Shown: positions 38,434 through 47,875, counted from the stretch's first letter. The stretch: DNA of 64,000 nucleotides from Marihabitans asiaticum (GCF_007828725.1 NZ_VIUW01000004.1:248001-312000); one strand, 5' to 3'. Notes: generated from the sequence alone by a model not told the origin. A program made the numbers and translations.

Positions 38434-40667
38434 CCCCGATCCCCAGCCACGCCATGCCCGACGCGCTGTGGGCGCTGGCGCACGGACGCCACAACCAGCC
38501 GCACGACGTGCTCGGCCAGCACCTGGTCGACGGCGGCCTGCGGGTTCGCGTGCTGCGACCGATGGCCGAGCAGGTCCTCGTGCGCTTCGAGGACGGAGAG
38601 GAGCTCGACCTGGAGCACGAGGACCACGGCGTCTTCGCCGGGCTGCGCGAAGGGGTGAGCTCGACGATGGACTACCGGGTCGAGACGACCTGGGACGGTC
38701 ACGCGGTGGAGCAGGACGACCCGTACCGCTTCGCCCCGACGATCGGCGAGGTCGACCGGCACCTGATCAACGAGGGCCGGCACGAGCAGCTGTGGACCGT
38801 GCTCGGGGCGCACGTCCGGCGCTACGAGGGGCCGATGGGTGAGGTCACCGGGGTGTCGTTCGCGGTGTGGGCGCCGCGGGCGAAGGCGGTGTCGGTCATC
38901 GGCGACTTCAACGGGTGGAACGAGATCAGCCACCCGATGCGACTGCTCGGCAGCTCGGGGATCTGGGAGCTCTTCGTCCCCGGCGCCGAGACCGGGGCGC
39001 GGTACAAGTTCGCCATCCGCGGCGCCGACGACGTCCTGCGGCACAAGGCCGACCCGATGGCCCGCCTGGCCGAGGTGGCTCCGGCGTCCAGCTCGGTGGT
39101 GACCGAGAGCGGCTACGAGTGGTCCGACGAGGAGTGGCTCGAGCAGCGCGCCAGGCGCAACCCGCACACCGGGCCTATGAGCATCTACGAGGTGCACCTC
39201 GGGTCGTGGCGGCAGGGGCTGAGCTACCGCGACCTCGCCGAGCACCTCGTGAACTACGTCGCCGACCTCGGCTTCACCCACGTCGAGCTGCTGCCCGTGA
39301 TGGACCACCCGTACCCGCCGTCGTGGGGCTATCACGTCACGAGCTACTACGCGCCGAACTCCCGCTTCGGCGACCCGGACGACTTCCGCTTCCTCATCGA
39401 CCGGCTGCACCAGGCGGGGATCGGCGTGATTCTCGACTGGGTCCCGGGGCACTTCGCGACCGACGAGTGGGCGCTCGTGCGGTTCGACGGGCTGCCCCTC
39501 TACGAGCACCCGGACCCGCGCAAGGGGTGGCAGCCGGACTGGGGCAGCTACGTCTTCGACTTCGGGCGGCTCGAGGTGCGCAACTTCCTCGTCGCCAACG
39601 CCCTCTACTGGCTCGAGGAGTTCCACGTCGACGGCCTACGGGTCGATGGGGTCGCCTCGATGCTCTACCTCGACTACTCGCGGCGGGACGGCGAGTGGGT
39701 GCCCAACGTCCACGGCGGCCGCGAGAACCTTGAGGCGATCGGGCTGCTCCAGGAGGCGAACGCCACGGCCTACCGGCGGGCACCGGGGGTGGTGACCATC
39801 GCTGAGGAGTCGACGGCATGGCCGGGGGTGACCCGGGCGACGAGCGAGGGCGGGCTCGGCTTCGGGCTGAAGTGGAACATGGGGTGGATGAACGACTCGC
39901 TGCGCTACCTGGGCGAGGAGCCGATCCACCGGCAGTACCACCACAACCTGCTGACCTTCGCGATCATGTACACCTACAGCGAGAACTACCTGCTGCCGAT
40001 CAGCCACGACGAGGTCGTGCACGGCAAGGGCTCGCTGCCGGGCAAGGTCCCCGGAGACCAGCACGACCAGCTGGCCACCGTGCGCGCCTTCCTCGCCTAC
40101 ATGTGGGCCCACCCGGGCAAGCAGCTGCTCTTCATGGGCTGCGAGTTCGCCCAGACGAGCGAGTGGGCCGACGGACGATCTCTCGACTGGCACCTGCTGG
40201 ACCACCCGGCGCACCACCGGGTTCACGGCCTGGTCAAGGAACTCAACGCGATCTACACCGGCGACCGGGCGCTGTGGGCGCTGGACTCCGAGCCGGCCGG
40301 CTTCGAGTGGCTGGACGCGGACGACAACGGCGGGAACACCCTGTCCTTCGTGCGCTTCGCTGAGCGCGACCGCAGCGGGGACGACGTGCTCGCCGTCGTG
40401 CTCAACTTCGGTGGAGCCGACCGGGAGTCGCTGCGGATCGGGCTGCCTCGCGCCGGCACCTGGCGGGTCATCCTGGACACCTCCGGCTTCGACGCGGCCA
40501 GCTCGCCGAGCCAGGCCGGGGTCGAGGTCGTCGCTGAGGAGACCCCGTGGCACGACCAGCCATACTCGGCGCAGGTGCGGGTCGCCCGCCTGGCGGCTCT
40601 CTACCTGCAGCCGGTCCCGTCGGCGTCCGGCGCGTCCCCCGCGGGCACGCAGGACGCCGCGAGCTAG
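38430..40667 (+). CDS. glgB: 1,4-alpha-glucan branching enzyme
   Basis: Introduces alpha-1,6 branches into the glucan made by GlgE. The 745 residues (GH13_9) contain two N-terminal immunoglobulin-like carbohydrate-binding domains, then the barrel with Asp406 in GLRVDGVASMLYLDYSR and Glu459 in VTIAEESTAWPG, and the transition-state Asp in PISHDEVVHGKGS. The GTG overlaps the maltokinase stop. It is convergent with the thioredoxin-like gene, only 10 nt apart. Confidence 0.96.
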   Translation: MTPIPSHAMPDALWALAHGRHNQPHDVLGQHLVDGGLRVRVLRPMAEQVLVRFEDGEELDLEHEDHGVFAGLREGVSSTMDYRVETTWDGHAVEQDDPYRFAPTIGEVDRHLINEGRHEQLWTVLGAHVRRYEGPMGEVTGVSFAVWAPRAKAVSVIGDFNGWNEISHPMRLLGSSGIWELFVPGAETGARYKFAIRGADDVLRHKADPMARLAEVAPASSSVVTESGYEWSDEEWLEQRARRNPHTGPMSIYEVHLGSWRQGLSYRDLAEHLVNYVADLGFTHVELLPVMDHPYPPSWGYHVTSYYAPNSRFGDPDDFRFLIDRLHQAGIGVILDWVPGHFATDEWALVRFDGLPLYEHPDPRKGWQPDWGSYVFDFGRLEVRNFLVANALYWLEEFHVDGLRVDGVASMLYLDYSRRDGEWVPNVHGGRENLEAIGLLQEANATAYRRAPGVVTIAEESTAWPGVTRATSEGGLGFGLKWNMGWMNDSLRYLGEEPIHRQYHHNLLTFAIMYTYSENYLLPISHDEVVHGKGSLPGKVPGDQHDQLATVRAFLAYMWAHPGKQLLFMGCEFAQTSEWADGRSLDWHLLDHPAHHRVHGLVKELNAIYTGDRALWALDSEPAGFEWLDADDNGGNTLSFVRFAERDRSGDDVLAVVLNFGGADRESLRIGLPRAGTWRVILDTSGFDAASSPSQAGVEVVAEETPWHDQPYSAQVRVARLAALYLQPVPSASGASPAGTQDAAS

Positions 40668-40677
40668 GTGGCCGGGC

Positions 40678-41607
40678 TCAGAAGAGCGCGCTCATGAGCG
40701 CGGTGCGACCCTTGCGCACCCGCTCGTCCTGGTTGCCGACCACGGCGAAGAGCTCGAGCAGATGGGCCTTGACCCGGTCACGCTCGTCGCCGGCGGTCAC
40801 CTTGACCAGCTCGACGAGCCGCACGAAGGCGTCCTCGACGTGCCCGCCGAGGACGTCGAGGTCGGCGACGAGCATCGCCGCATCGACGTCGCGGGGGTCC
40901 TCAGCTGCCGCCTGACGGGCAGCCTGCAGGTCAGCCCCCTGGGTCCGGGCCATGAGCTGGACCTGGGCCAGGCCGAGCTGCGCGTCCTCGTCGGCGGGGT
41001 TCTGCGCGAGCGCCTGCTCGTAGGCCGCTCGGGCGGCGTCGAGGTCCCCGCGCTCGATCGCGTCGTAGGCCTCCTGGTGCAGCGGCGCCAGCTCCTCCTC
41101 GGGGACCTGCTCCGCGCTCATCTCGACCCGACCGGTGACTCCCTGCTGCACGGCGGCGGTGAGCAGCTCGTCGAGCACGCGGTCCAGGTCCTGCGCGGAC
41201 GGCACGCCGGGGAAGAGCGGGATCGCCTGCCCCTGGATCAGGCCGAGCGAGACCGGCAGCTGCTGCGGCTGCAGGGCCTGCATGATCCCCGGGTTGGTCG
41301 CGAGGTCGATGCTGATCACCTGCAGCCGACCGTCCTTGCGCTCGGCTGCGGCCACGACCGCGTCGAGCGCGGCGCGGCTCTGCGGCTGCTCGGAGGTCCA
41401 GGCCACGGCGACCGCCGGCACGCTCACGGTGCGCTGGATCAGCTGGTTGAAGGTCGCGTCGTCACCGACGACGACGACCGGGGAGGCGAAGGGGTCGTCG
41501 CCGCCTCTGGGGGCACCTCCCCCTTCGCCGGCGGGCCGGCTCTGGTCGGTCTGCGAGAGGGCGCCGAGGTCGACGGCGCCGCGGAGCGAGGGGTTGCTGT
41601 CGGTCAT
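40678..41607 (-). CDS. Thioredoxin-fold TPR protein, YbbN/CnoX-like
   Basis: A 309-residue protein with an N-terminal thioredoxin fold (about 40-165) followed by TPR-like helices (about 180-305, e.g. YDAIERGDLDAARAAYEQAL). The place of the redox motif CXXC reads SEQP in AWTSEQPQSRAAL, so it cannot act as a disulfide reductase. The E. coli relative YbbN/CnoX is a chaperone. An orthologue is next to glgB in mycobacteria too. GGGAGGA precedes the ATG. Confidence 0.8.
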   Translation of the reverse strand: MTDSNPSLRGAVDLGALSQTDQSRPAGEGGGAPRGGDDPFASPVVVVGDDATFNQLIQRTVSVPAVAVAWTSEQPQSRAALDAVVAAAERKDGRLQVISIDLATNPGIMQALQPQQLPVSLGLIQGQAIPLFPGVPSAQDLDRVLDELLTAAVQQGVTGRVEMSAEQVPEEELAPLHQEAYDAIERGDLDAARAAYEQALAQNPADEDAQLGLAQVQLMARTQGADLQAARQAAAEDPRDVDAAMLVADLDVLGGHVEDAFVRLVELVKVTAGDERDRVKAHLLELFAVVGNQDERVRKGRTALMSALF

Positions 41608-41632
41608 GCCCCGATCCTCCCAGATGCCCTCG

Positions 41633-42628
41633 CTAGGACGAGCTCACGTCGCTGAGCTGCTCGAGAGCGCCGACGACCGAGGCCTTGCCATCCTTCGGCT
41701 CGACGAGCGCGACGACCTCGAGGTGCTTGACCGTGATGTCCTCGGTGATCGTCTCGTCGTCCGCGAGCTCGGCGAGCGGGCCCGGGAGCGTCAGCTCCTT
41801 GGCCTTGTCGGTGGCGGTGACCTTGTCGGTGCGGGTCAGCGCGGCGATCGTGAGGTGCCCGCCGTCGGCCAGCTCGAACCTGATCGCGTCGGCCGGGTCG
41901 TCCTTGGACCCACCCATCCCGACGGAGTGCTCGACGGTGTACTTCGCGAGCTCGTCGAGCTCCTTGGCCTGCTTCGCGGCGTTGGTCTGCAGCGCGGTCG
42001 AGAAGGTGTCGTCGGTCGCCACTGACTCCGGCGCCTTCTTCGGCGCCGGGTAAGCGACCGCCTTCGCCCAGTCCCTCGCGGCACCGAGGTCGTCCTCCCC
42101 GATCCCCTCGGGCGGGGTGACCGCCACGCCCTCCGCCGGGTCGGCGAAGGCGGGGATCGACGCACCGGAGGCCATCGGCACGGTGGCGAAGAGGTGGTAG
42201 GCCTCCTTGGGGCCGTCGGCGACGAGGACGTGCAGCTGCTGGACCTCGTCCACCCGGCTCGTCGCGAGGATCGAGCGCGGCCAGCCGGTGCCCTTGCTCA
42301 CCGCGAGCACCGTGGTCTCTGCGGGGGTCTCCAGCGCGGTGCCCTTGTCGTCGCTCTGCTTCACCGACGCCCGGGCGGAGCTGACCTTGAGCGCGGGGCC
42401 GCCGAGCACCTGCTGCCGGCGCTTGTCGGCATCCTTGCCCGTGGCCTGGGACGCCGCGGCGGCCTCGCCGATCACCCGCTCGGTGACCACGGAGCCGGCC
42501 GCCTGGCTGATCGAGGCACCGGAGGTGTCCTCGGTCGGCGCATCCTGCACGCCGGCGATCGACGAGCAGCCCCCCAGCGTCAGAGCAAGGGCAGCGCCGG
42601 TCGTCGCGAGAGTGGTGCGTCGCATCAT
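41633..42628 (-). CDS. Putative lipoprotein
   Basis: A 331-residue protein with a short n-region, a hydrophobic core and a lipobox LGGCSS, so Cys19 or 20 is probably lipidated and the protein attached outside the membrane. The mature part is soluble, rich in Ala, Asp and Lys, and matches no domain I recognise. The first ATG overlaps the stop of the upstream membrane-protein gene by one base (TGATG), so the two are translated together and may form a complex. Confidence 0.78.
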   Translation of the reverse strand: MMRRTTLATTGAALALTLGGCSSIAGVQDAPTEDTSGASISQAAGSVVTERVIGEAAAASQATGKDADKRRQQVLGGPALKVSSARASVKQSDDKGTALETPAETTVLAVSKGTGWPRSILATSRVDEVQQLHVLVADGPKEAYHLFATVPMASGASIPAFADPAEGVAVTPPEGIGEDDLGAARDWAKAVAYPAPKKAPESVATDDTFSTALQTNAAKQAKELDELAKYTVEHSVGMGGSKDDPADAIRFELADGGHLTIAALTRTDKVTATDKAKELTLPGPLAELADDETITEDITVKHLEVVALVEPKDGKASVVGALEQLSDVSSS

Positions 42629-43254
42629 CAGTCGGTCTCCTTGACGGTCGTGTCCCGGCGCGGCCTGAGGGTGCGCAGCAGGAGGTAGGCAGCGACGCCG
42701 AGCAGGAGCAACCCGCCGAGCGTGAGGACCACTGCGGTGGTGAACCAGCTCTGGTCCGCGACCGAGAGGGTGACCTCGTCGACGGTCTGTCCCTCGGCGG
42801 CGGCGATGACCACGGTCTGCGGTGCCGCGGCCTGGTTCAGCGTCATCGCGACCGAGCCGGTGCCGGTCCGGGTGTCCTGCCACAGGTCGTAGGACTGCGG
42901 CGAGGTCTGACCCTCGCCGCTCGCCGTGGCGGTCTCCAGTGTCCAGCCCGGGACGCTCACCCCGGTGGCACGCATGGCCGGGGCGCCCTCGATGACGGAC
43001 TCCGCATCGGAGGGGCGGGCGGCGCCGAGCCAGACCGGAGAGCCGTCTGCGGTGGTGGCCTGCAGGTCCACGGGAGACTCGACGCGGTTGATCACGTTCG
43101 GCCCGAGGACCACGACCTGCTCGCCGGGCTGAGCGCGAAACGTCGCGCGTCCGTCGCTGCCGAGCTGGGTCATGAACCACAGCCCGACCGCGGCGCACAG
43201 GAGCCCGGCGACCGCGAGGAGAGCGGTCAGCACACGGGTGATGAGGTGGGGCAC
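42628..43254 (-). CDS. Membrane protein with two transmembrane ends
   Basis: A 208-residue protein with a membrane helix at about 8-30, an extracellular beta-rich domain (about 35-165) and a second helix at about 172-196 followed by a basic tail. It resembles no named family in my knowledge. The GTG start has GAAGGAAC upstream. It is the first gene of a two-gene unit with a lipoprotein. Confidence 0.7.
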   Translation of the reverse strand: MPHLITRVLTALLAVAGLLCAAVGLWFMTQLGSDGRATFRAQPGEQVVVLGPNVINRVESPVDLQATTADGSPVWLGAARPSDAESVIEGAPAMRATGVSVPGWTLETATASGEGQTSPQSYDLWQDTRTGTGSVAMTLNQAAAPQTVVIAAAEGQTVDEVTLSVADQSWFTTAVVLTLGGLLLLGVAAYLLLRTLRPRRDTTVKETD

Positions 43255-43309
43255 GTCAGAGTTCCTTCAGGGGTTATCGGGCCGCGTCGGCCCGGGAGAT
43301 CACTCCACG

Positions 43310-43348
43310 ATCGCAAAGATCGGCGAAGGTCACAAAATCGTAAAGATC
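43310..43348. promoter_or_regulatory. Direct repeat in an AT-richer promoter region
   Basis: ATCGCAAAGATC (43310-43321) and ATCGTAAAGATC (43337-43348) are 27 bases apart, about 2.5 helical turns, in the one AT-richer stretch of the region, upstream of the membrane-protein/lipoprotein pair and beside the kinase stop. This is the arrangement of a response-regulator site; no regulator is known. Confidence 0.4.
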
Positions 43349-43354
43349 TGGGAA

Positions 43355-44842
43355 TCAGCTGGCCGCGTCGATCTTCCAGCTCTGCCCCGAGCGCACGACG
43401 GTGACGGTGCGACGGTCAGAGGTGGGTTCGCCACCCGCGGGTTCGTCGTCGTCATCGTCGTCACCGCCATCACCGTCGTCCGTCCGCAGCGTGCGGGTCA
43501 GGGTGAAGCTCGCGGTGCCGGTCTGCTCGTCGACGGTGATGTCCTGCGCCGCGATCGAGTCGAAGCGGGACCAGAGCGCGACGTAGTCGCCCCGCCCTCC
43601 GGCGGTCTTCTGCATCGCCGGGGTGAGGTTGGACCAGGCCCGGCCGGGGTCCTCGGCGAGGGTGGCGTAGTGGCTTTCGACGAAGTCGGTGACCTCGGCT
43701 GCTGGGAACGTCGGCGCCGTCGAGGTGGACGAGGTCGGGCTGGACGTGGTCGAGGGAGACGTCGATGACACGGAGGTCGGGGTCGATGACTCGCTCGGGC
43801 TCTCCGACGGGCTTGGCGATGCCGAGGTCGGCGACGAGGAGCTGCTCGGCGACGCCATCCCGGCGGACTGCTCCTCCCCCCGGGTAAGGACCAGAGCAGT
43901 CACGACGCCGGCGATGACGAGCGCCGCGGCCGCTGCGAGGAGCCAGGGGAGCCAGCTCCGGCGCTCGCGCGCAGCGGAGTCGGACTGGCCCCGCGGGCGA
44001 AGGGGGGAGGAGCCGCCCGGCGTGGCAGCGATGCGCTCGAGGTCGGCCCGGGCGGTCGCCGCGTCACCACGGCGAGCGGGGTCTCGGTCCATGAGCCGCT
44101 CGATCACCGGTGCCAGCGCTCCGCCCCGGGTGAGCGGCTCGGGCTCGGTCGTGGCGATGTGACGCAGCGTCGCCAGCGGGTTGCCCTGGGACTGGTACGC
44201 GTCCCGACCCTCGACGGCGAAGTAGAGCGTGGCTCCGAGGGCCCAGAGGTCACTGGCCTGGCTCGGGTCGTGGCCGTCCGCGACCTCCGGGGCCATGTAG
44301 GTCGGGGTCCCGGTCACCAGCCCGGTACGGGTGATCTGATCGTCGCCGCCGGCGCGCGCCGTACCGAAGTCGGCGAGCTTGGGCCGGCGATTCCCGATGA
44401 GGACGTTGGCCGGCTTGATGTCGCGGTGGACCACTCCGGCGGCGTGCGCCGAAGCGAGCGCGGCGGCGAGCTGGGACCCGAGGTCGGCGGCACCGCGCGG
44501 CAGCAGCGGCCCGCGCTCCTGCACGGCCTCGCTCAGCGTCGGCCCGTCGACGTACTCCATCACGAGCCAGGGGGCGCCCTCGTGCTCGACGACGTCGTAG
44601 ACGGCGACGACGTTGGGGTGGTTCAGCGCAGCCGCGTGCCGCGCCTCTCGCATGGCCCGCTGGGTATGCCCCTCGGTCTCTCCCGGGAACGCCGCGAGCT
44701 GCTTGAGCGCCACCTGGCGGCCGAGCCGCTCGTCCCGCGCGAGCCACACGGTGCCCATGCCGCCCCGGCCCACCGCACGCTCGGTGCGGTAGCGGCCGGC
44801 GACCAGCCCCGGGCCGGCGGGGTGCTGCGTGTCGGTGCTCAC
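43355..44842 (-). CDS. Transmembrane Ser/Thr protein kinase (PknB family)
   Basis: A 495-residue receptor-type kinase. The kinase domain (about 17-270) has the Gly loop GRGGMGTV, Lys47 in ALKQL, the catalytic HRD at 139-141 with DIKPAN, DFG at 158-160 and APE near 184. A membrane helix is at about 295-318. A 60-residue Ser/Thr/Pro linker leads to a C-terminal extracellular domain of about 110 residues resembling a small alpha+beta (SnoaL-like) fold, broken by an Asp/Gly-rich stretch. No PASTA repeats are present, so it is not a muropeptide sensor of the PknB type. Confidence 0.9.
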   Translation of the reverse strand: MSTDTQHPAGPGLVAGRYRTERAVGRGGMGTVWLARDERLGRQVALKQLAAFPGETEGHTQRAMREARHAAALNHPNVVAVYDVVEHEGAPWLVMEYVDGPTLSEAVQERGPLLPRGAADLGSQLAAALASAHAAGVVHRDIKPANVLIGNRRPKLADFGTARAGGDDQITRTGLVTGTPTYMAPEVADGHDPSQASDLWALGATLYFAVEGRDAYQSQGNPLATLRHIATTEPEPLTRGGALAPVIERLMDRDPARRGDAATARADLERIAATPGGSSPLRPRGQSDSAARERRSWLPWLLAAAAALVIAGVVTALVLTRGEEQSAGMASPSSSSSPTSASPSPSESPSESSTPTSVSSTSPSTTSSPTSSTSTAPTFPAAEVTDFVESHYATLAEDPGRAWSNLTPAMQKTAGGRGDYVALWSRFDSIAAQDITVDEQTGTASFTLTRTLRTDDGDGGDDDDDDEPAGGEPTSDRRTVTVVRSGQSWKIDAAS

Positions 44843-44848
44843 CCGACC

Positions 44849-44854
44849 ACTCTA
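44849..44854 (-). promoter_or_regulatory. -10 element of the kinase gene (leaderless type)
   Basis: TAGAGT on the minus strand, 6 nt before the GTG at 44842. Confidence 0.55.
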
Positions 44855-44886
44855 GGCAGCGGCGACCTGGGAGCGCCCTGAGCGGA

Positions 44887-46095
44887 TCAGCGCCCGGGGA
44901 CGGTGATGATCAGCGCATCGCCCTGTCCGCCGCCTCCGCAGAGCGAGGCCGCGCCGACCCCTCCGCCACGGCGGCGCAGCTCGTGCGCGAGGGTGAGGGC
45001 GAGTCGCGCCCCCGACATGCCGATGGGGTGGCCCATGGCGATCGCGCCGCCGTTGGGGTTGACCTTCTCGAGGTCGAGGCCGAGCTGCTTGGCCGAGGCC
45101 AGTCCGACCGCGGCGAATGCCTCGTTGATCTCGATGACGTCGAGGTCGCTCACCGAGATCCCCTCCTTCGCGCAGGCCGCCTCGATCGCGTTGGCCGGCT
45201 GCGCCTGCAGGCTGCTGTCCGGGCCGGCGACGACGCCGTGGGCGCCGATCTCGGCGAGGTACTCCAGCCCCAGCTCCTCGGCCTTGGCCTTGCTCATCAC
45301 GACGACGGCGCACGCTCCGTCGGAGATCTGTGAGGCGGAGCCGGCGGTGATGGTGCCGTCCCCCGCGAAGGCGGGGCGCAGCCTGCCGAGGGACTCGGCC
45401 GTGGTGTCGCCACGGATGCCCTCGTCCTCGGCGAAGACGACGGGGTCGCCCTTGCGCTGCGGCACCTCGACGGGGACGACCTCGTCGGCGAAGCGGCCGT
45501 CCTCCCAGGCCTGCGCCGCCCGCTGGTGGCTGCGGGCCGAGAACTCGTCCTGCTCCTCGCGGCTGAACTCCTGCGCGCCGGTGTTGCACGACTCGGTGAG
45601 CGCCCCCATCCCCTGGTCGGTCAGGCTGTCGTGCAGCCCGTCGTAGGCCATCGAGTCCTTGAGGGTGGTGTCGCCGTACTTCGTCCCCGAGCGGCTGCCG
45701 GGCAGCAGGTGCGGCGCGTTGGTCATCGACTCCTGCCCCCCGGCGACGACGACGTCGAACTCGCCGGCGCGGATCAGCTGGTCGGCGAGGGCGATCGCGT
45801 CGAGGCCGGAGAGGCACACCTTGTTGATCGTCAGGGCGGGGACGACCATCGGGATGCCCGCCTTGACGGCGGCCTGGCGGGCGGGGATCTGACCCTCGCC
45901 GGCAGTGAGGACCTGGCCCATGATGACGTACTGCACGTCCTGCGGGCTGACCCCCGAGCGCTCGAGCGCGCCCTTGATCGCGAAGCCGCCGAGGTCGGAG
46001 CCGCTGAAGTCCTTCAGCGAGCCGAGGAGACGCCCCATCGGGGTCCGGGCCCCTCCGACGATGACGGACGTCGGGCGGTCTGCGGTCTGCGACAT
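44887..46095 (-). CDS. Acetyl-CoA C-acetyltransferase (thiolase)
   Basis: Condenses or cleaves acetoacetyl-CoA in short-chain fatty acid metabolism. The 402 residues carry the nucleophilic Cys in [13 protein letters not shown], the catalytic His in [13 protein letters not shown] and the C-terminal proton-donor Cys in [12 protein letters not shown]. The order and lengths fit the degradative/biosynthetic thiolase II family. It diverges from the methylmalonyl-CoA epimerase gene, a frequent pairing in actinobacteria. Confidence 0.93.
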   Translation of the reverse strand: MSQTADRPTSVIVGGARTPMGRLLGSLKDFSGSDLGGFAIKGALERSGVSPQDVQYVIMGQVLTAGEGQIPARQAAVKAGIPMVVPALTINKVCLSGLDAIALADQLIRAGEFDVVVAGGQESMTNAPHLLPGSRSGTKYGDTTLKDSMAYDGLHDSLTDQGMGALTESCNTGAQEFSREEQDEFSARSHQRAAQAWEDGRFADEVVPVEVPQRKGDPVVFAEDEGIRGDTTAESLGRLRPAFAGDGTITAGSASQISDGACAVVVMSKAKAEELGLEYLAEIGAHGVVAGPDSSLQAQPANAIEAACAKEGISVSDLDVIEINEAFAAVGLASAKQLGLDLEKVNPNGGAIAMGHPIGMSGARLALTLAHELRRRGGGVGAASLCGGGGQGDALIITVPGR

Positions 46096-46220
46096 AGGTG
46101 TGCCTCCATCGAAACGGTCTCTCCACCCGGTCGGGGCGCTCGTGAGCGATCGACGCGGCGGGCGGCTCTCCCTTCGCACCCTACTCGGCCACCCCCACTC
46201 CCTCCCCGAGGCAGGAGGAC

Positions 46221-46226
46221 TACCGT
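46221..46226 (+). promoter_or_regulatory. -10 element of the epimerase gene (leaderless type)
   Basis: TACCGT, 7 nt before the ATG at 46234. AGGAGG at 46213-46218 could instead serve a GTG at 46228, so two starts are possible. Confidence 0.4.
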
Positions 46227-46233
46227 CGTGACC

Positions 46234-46662
46234 ATGAGCGCTGATCTCTTCACCCACATCGACCACGTCGGCGTGGCCGTCCCCGACCTCGACGACGCCA
46301 TCGCGTTCTACCGCGACGTCTACGGCATGGAGCTGGCCCACGAGGAGACCAACGAGGAGCAGGGGGTGCGCGAGGCGATGATGCGCGTCGGCGCGAGCGG
46401 GTCCTGCATCCAGCTCCTCGCGCCGCTGTCGCCGGAGTCGACGATCGCGACCTTCCTGGACCGCAACGGCCAGGGCATCCAGCAGCTGGCCTACCGGGTC
46501 GAGGACATCGACGCGGTGTGCGCGACGCTGCGCGAGCGTGGTCTGCGGCTGCTCTACGACACCCCGAAGCGCGGCACGAGCCAGAGCCGGGTCAACTTCA
46601 TCCACCCCAAGGACGCCCGCGGGATCCTCGTCGAGCTGGTGGAGCCGGCCCCGTCTGATTGA
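46234..46662 (+). CDS. mce: Methylmalonyl-CoA epimerase
   Basis: Interconverts (R)- and (S)-methylmalonyl-CoA in propionate and odd-chain metabolism. It is a 142-residue VOC-fold protein with [19 protein letters not shown], split here as [10 protein letters not shown] and DLDDAIAFY, providing the first metal-binding His, [12 protein letters not shown] in the second half and a final VELVE with the metal-binding Glu. An upstream GTG at 46228 would add two residues. Next to a divergent thiolase. Confidence 0.88.
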   Translation: MSADLFTHIDHVGVAVPDLDDAIAFYRDVYGMELAHEETNEEQGVREAMMRVGASGSCIQLLAPLSPESTIATFLDRNGQGIQQLAYRVEDIDAVCATLRERGLRLLYDTPKRGTSQSRVNFIHPKDARGILVELVEPAPSD

Positions 46663-46681
46663 GACGACCGGCGAAGGGGGG

Positions 46682-46960
46682 TCAGCCGCCTCTGCGGGCC
46701 CGCCAGCAGGAGGAGTGCCAGTGCCGGCGGTCCTCGGCTGAGCCCATGGCGTCGTCGGGCCAGACGACGACGTGAGCGGTCCCGGGAGCGATGTCGTGCT
46801 CGCACCCAGGGCATCGGTAGACGCGGGTGGAGGATGCGCCGGAGAGTCGCCGGACGGCCCAGCGGCGGCCCAGCCAGGACACGTGGGTCAGGCCGGCGCC
46901 GTGGACGGCCGACGGCAGGGGACGAGGGTCGTCCCGGCGGCGGCGATTGGCTCTGGGCAC
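46682..46960 (-). CDS. Small zinc-finger protein divergent from nucS
   Basis: A 92-residue basic protein with a CPGC pair in [13 protein letters not shown] and a later HWHSSCW, forming a probable treble-clef or zinc-ribbon site. Short relatives in actinobacteria are often labelled ATP/GTP-binding protein without proof. The GTG start lies 180 nt from nucS. A GCGAAGGGG copy directly follows the TGA stop. Pairing with NucS in mismatch repair is only inference from position. Confidence 0.65.
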   Translation of the reverse strand: MPRANRRRRDDPRPLPSAVHGAGLTHVSWLGRRWAVRRLSGASSTRVYRCPGCEHDIAPGTAHVVVWPDDAMGSAEDRRHWHSSCWRARRGG

Positions 46961-47125
46961 CCGGTCAGTGTGACCGATGGGTGCGGGGCCCGCGCCTGCC
47001 GGGCACGAGCCCCGACCTCCCCCCGGAGTGGAGGGCGGCGAACCGCCCTCCAGATGAGTAGACGCGGCGGCCTGCCGATCCGCTGCGTCGGGTGCGCTGG
47101 CTTTTTTCGGTCGGCGTCGCGCGCG

Positions 47126-47131
47126 TAGGGT
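47126..47131 (+). promoter_or_regulatory. -10 element of nucS (leaderless type)
   Basis: TAGGGT, 8 nt before the GTG at 47140. A run of six T at about 47102 lies near the -35 position. Confidence 0.5.
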
Positions 47132-47139
47132 GACCGGTC

Positions 47140-47835
47140 GTGAGAGTTGTCATCGCGACGTGCACCGTGGACTACGACGGGCGCCTCACCGCTCACCTCC
47201 CGCTGGCGACCAGGCTCCTCCTCGTCAAGGCCGACGGCTCGGTCCTCGTGCACAGCGACGGCGGCTCGTACAAGCCGCTGAACTGGATGTCCCCTCCCTG
47301 CGCGATGGCCGAGATCGAGCCCGACGAGGCCGAGGCCGCGGCGGGGGCGACGCTGGTGTGGAACGTTCAGCACGCCAAGTCCGAGGACCGGCTGCGGGTG
47401 ATGATCCACGAGGTGCTCCACGACAGCCGGCACGACCTCGGGGTGGACCCGGGCCTGGTCAAGGACGGGGTCGAGGCTCACCTGCAGCGTCTGCTGGCCG
47501 AGCACATCAGCACCCTGGGCGAGGGATGGACGCTCACCCGGCGCGAGTACATGACGGCGATCGGCCCGGTCGACATCCTCTGCCGCGACGCCAGCGGGGG
47601 CACGGTGGCGGTGGAGATCAAGCGAAGGGGGGAGATCGACGGCGTCGAGCAGCTCACCCGCTATCTCGAGCTGATGAACCGTGACCCGCACCTGCGCCCG
47701 GTCACCGGGGTCTTCGCCGCCCAGGTGATCAAGCCCCAGGCCCGCACGCTCGCCGAGGACCGCGGCATCCGCTGCGTCACCCTGGACTACGACGCCCTCA
47801 AGGGCATCGACGACGTCGAGACCCGCCTCTTCTGA
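47140..47835 (+). CDS. nucS: Mismatch endonuclease NucS
   Basis: Cuts both strands at G-T, G-G and T-T mismatches and provides mismatch repair in actinobacteria and some archaea that lack MutS and MutL. The 231 residues have the N-terminal DNA-binding domain with [19 protein letters not shown] and the C-terminal RecB-like nuclease domain with the catalytic Asp in GPVDILCRD and the Glu-Lys pair in VAVEIKRRG. The extreme C terminus RLF is the short tail known to bind the sliding clamp in relatives. Confidence 0.93.
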   Translation: MRVVIATCTVDYDGRLTAHLPLATRLLLVKADGSVLVHSDGGSYKPLNWMSPPCAMAEIEPDEAEAAAGATLVWNVQHAKSEDRLRVMIHEVLHDSRHDLGVDPGLVKDGVEAHLQRLLAEHISTLGEGWTLTRREYMTAIGPVDILCRDASGGTVAVEIKRRGEIDGVEQLTRYLELMNRDPHLRPVTGVFAAQVIKPQARTLAEDRGIRCVTLDYDALKGIDDVETRLF

Positions 47836-47854
47836 GCCGGCGGCGTCTCACCGC

Positions 47855-47875
47855 GGTGCCCCCTCGCCGGGCACC
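47855..47875 (+). terminator. Hairpin after nucS
   Basis: GGTGCCC pairs with GGGCACC over a 7-nt loop, 20 nt after the nucS stop. No T tract. Confidence 0.5.
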
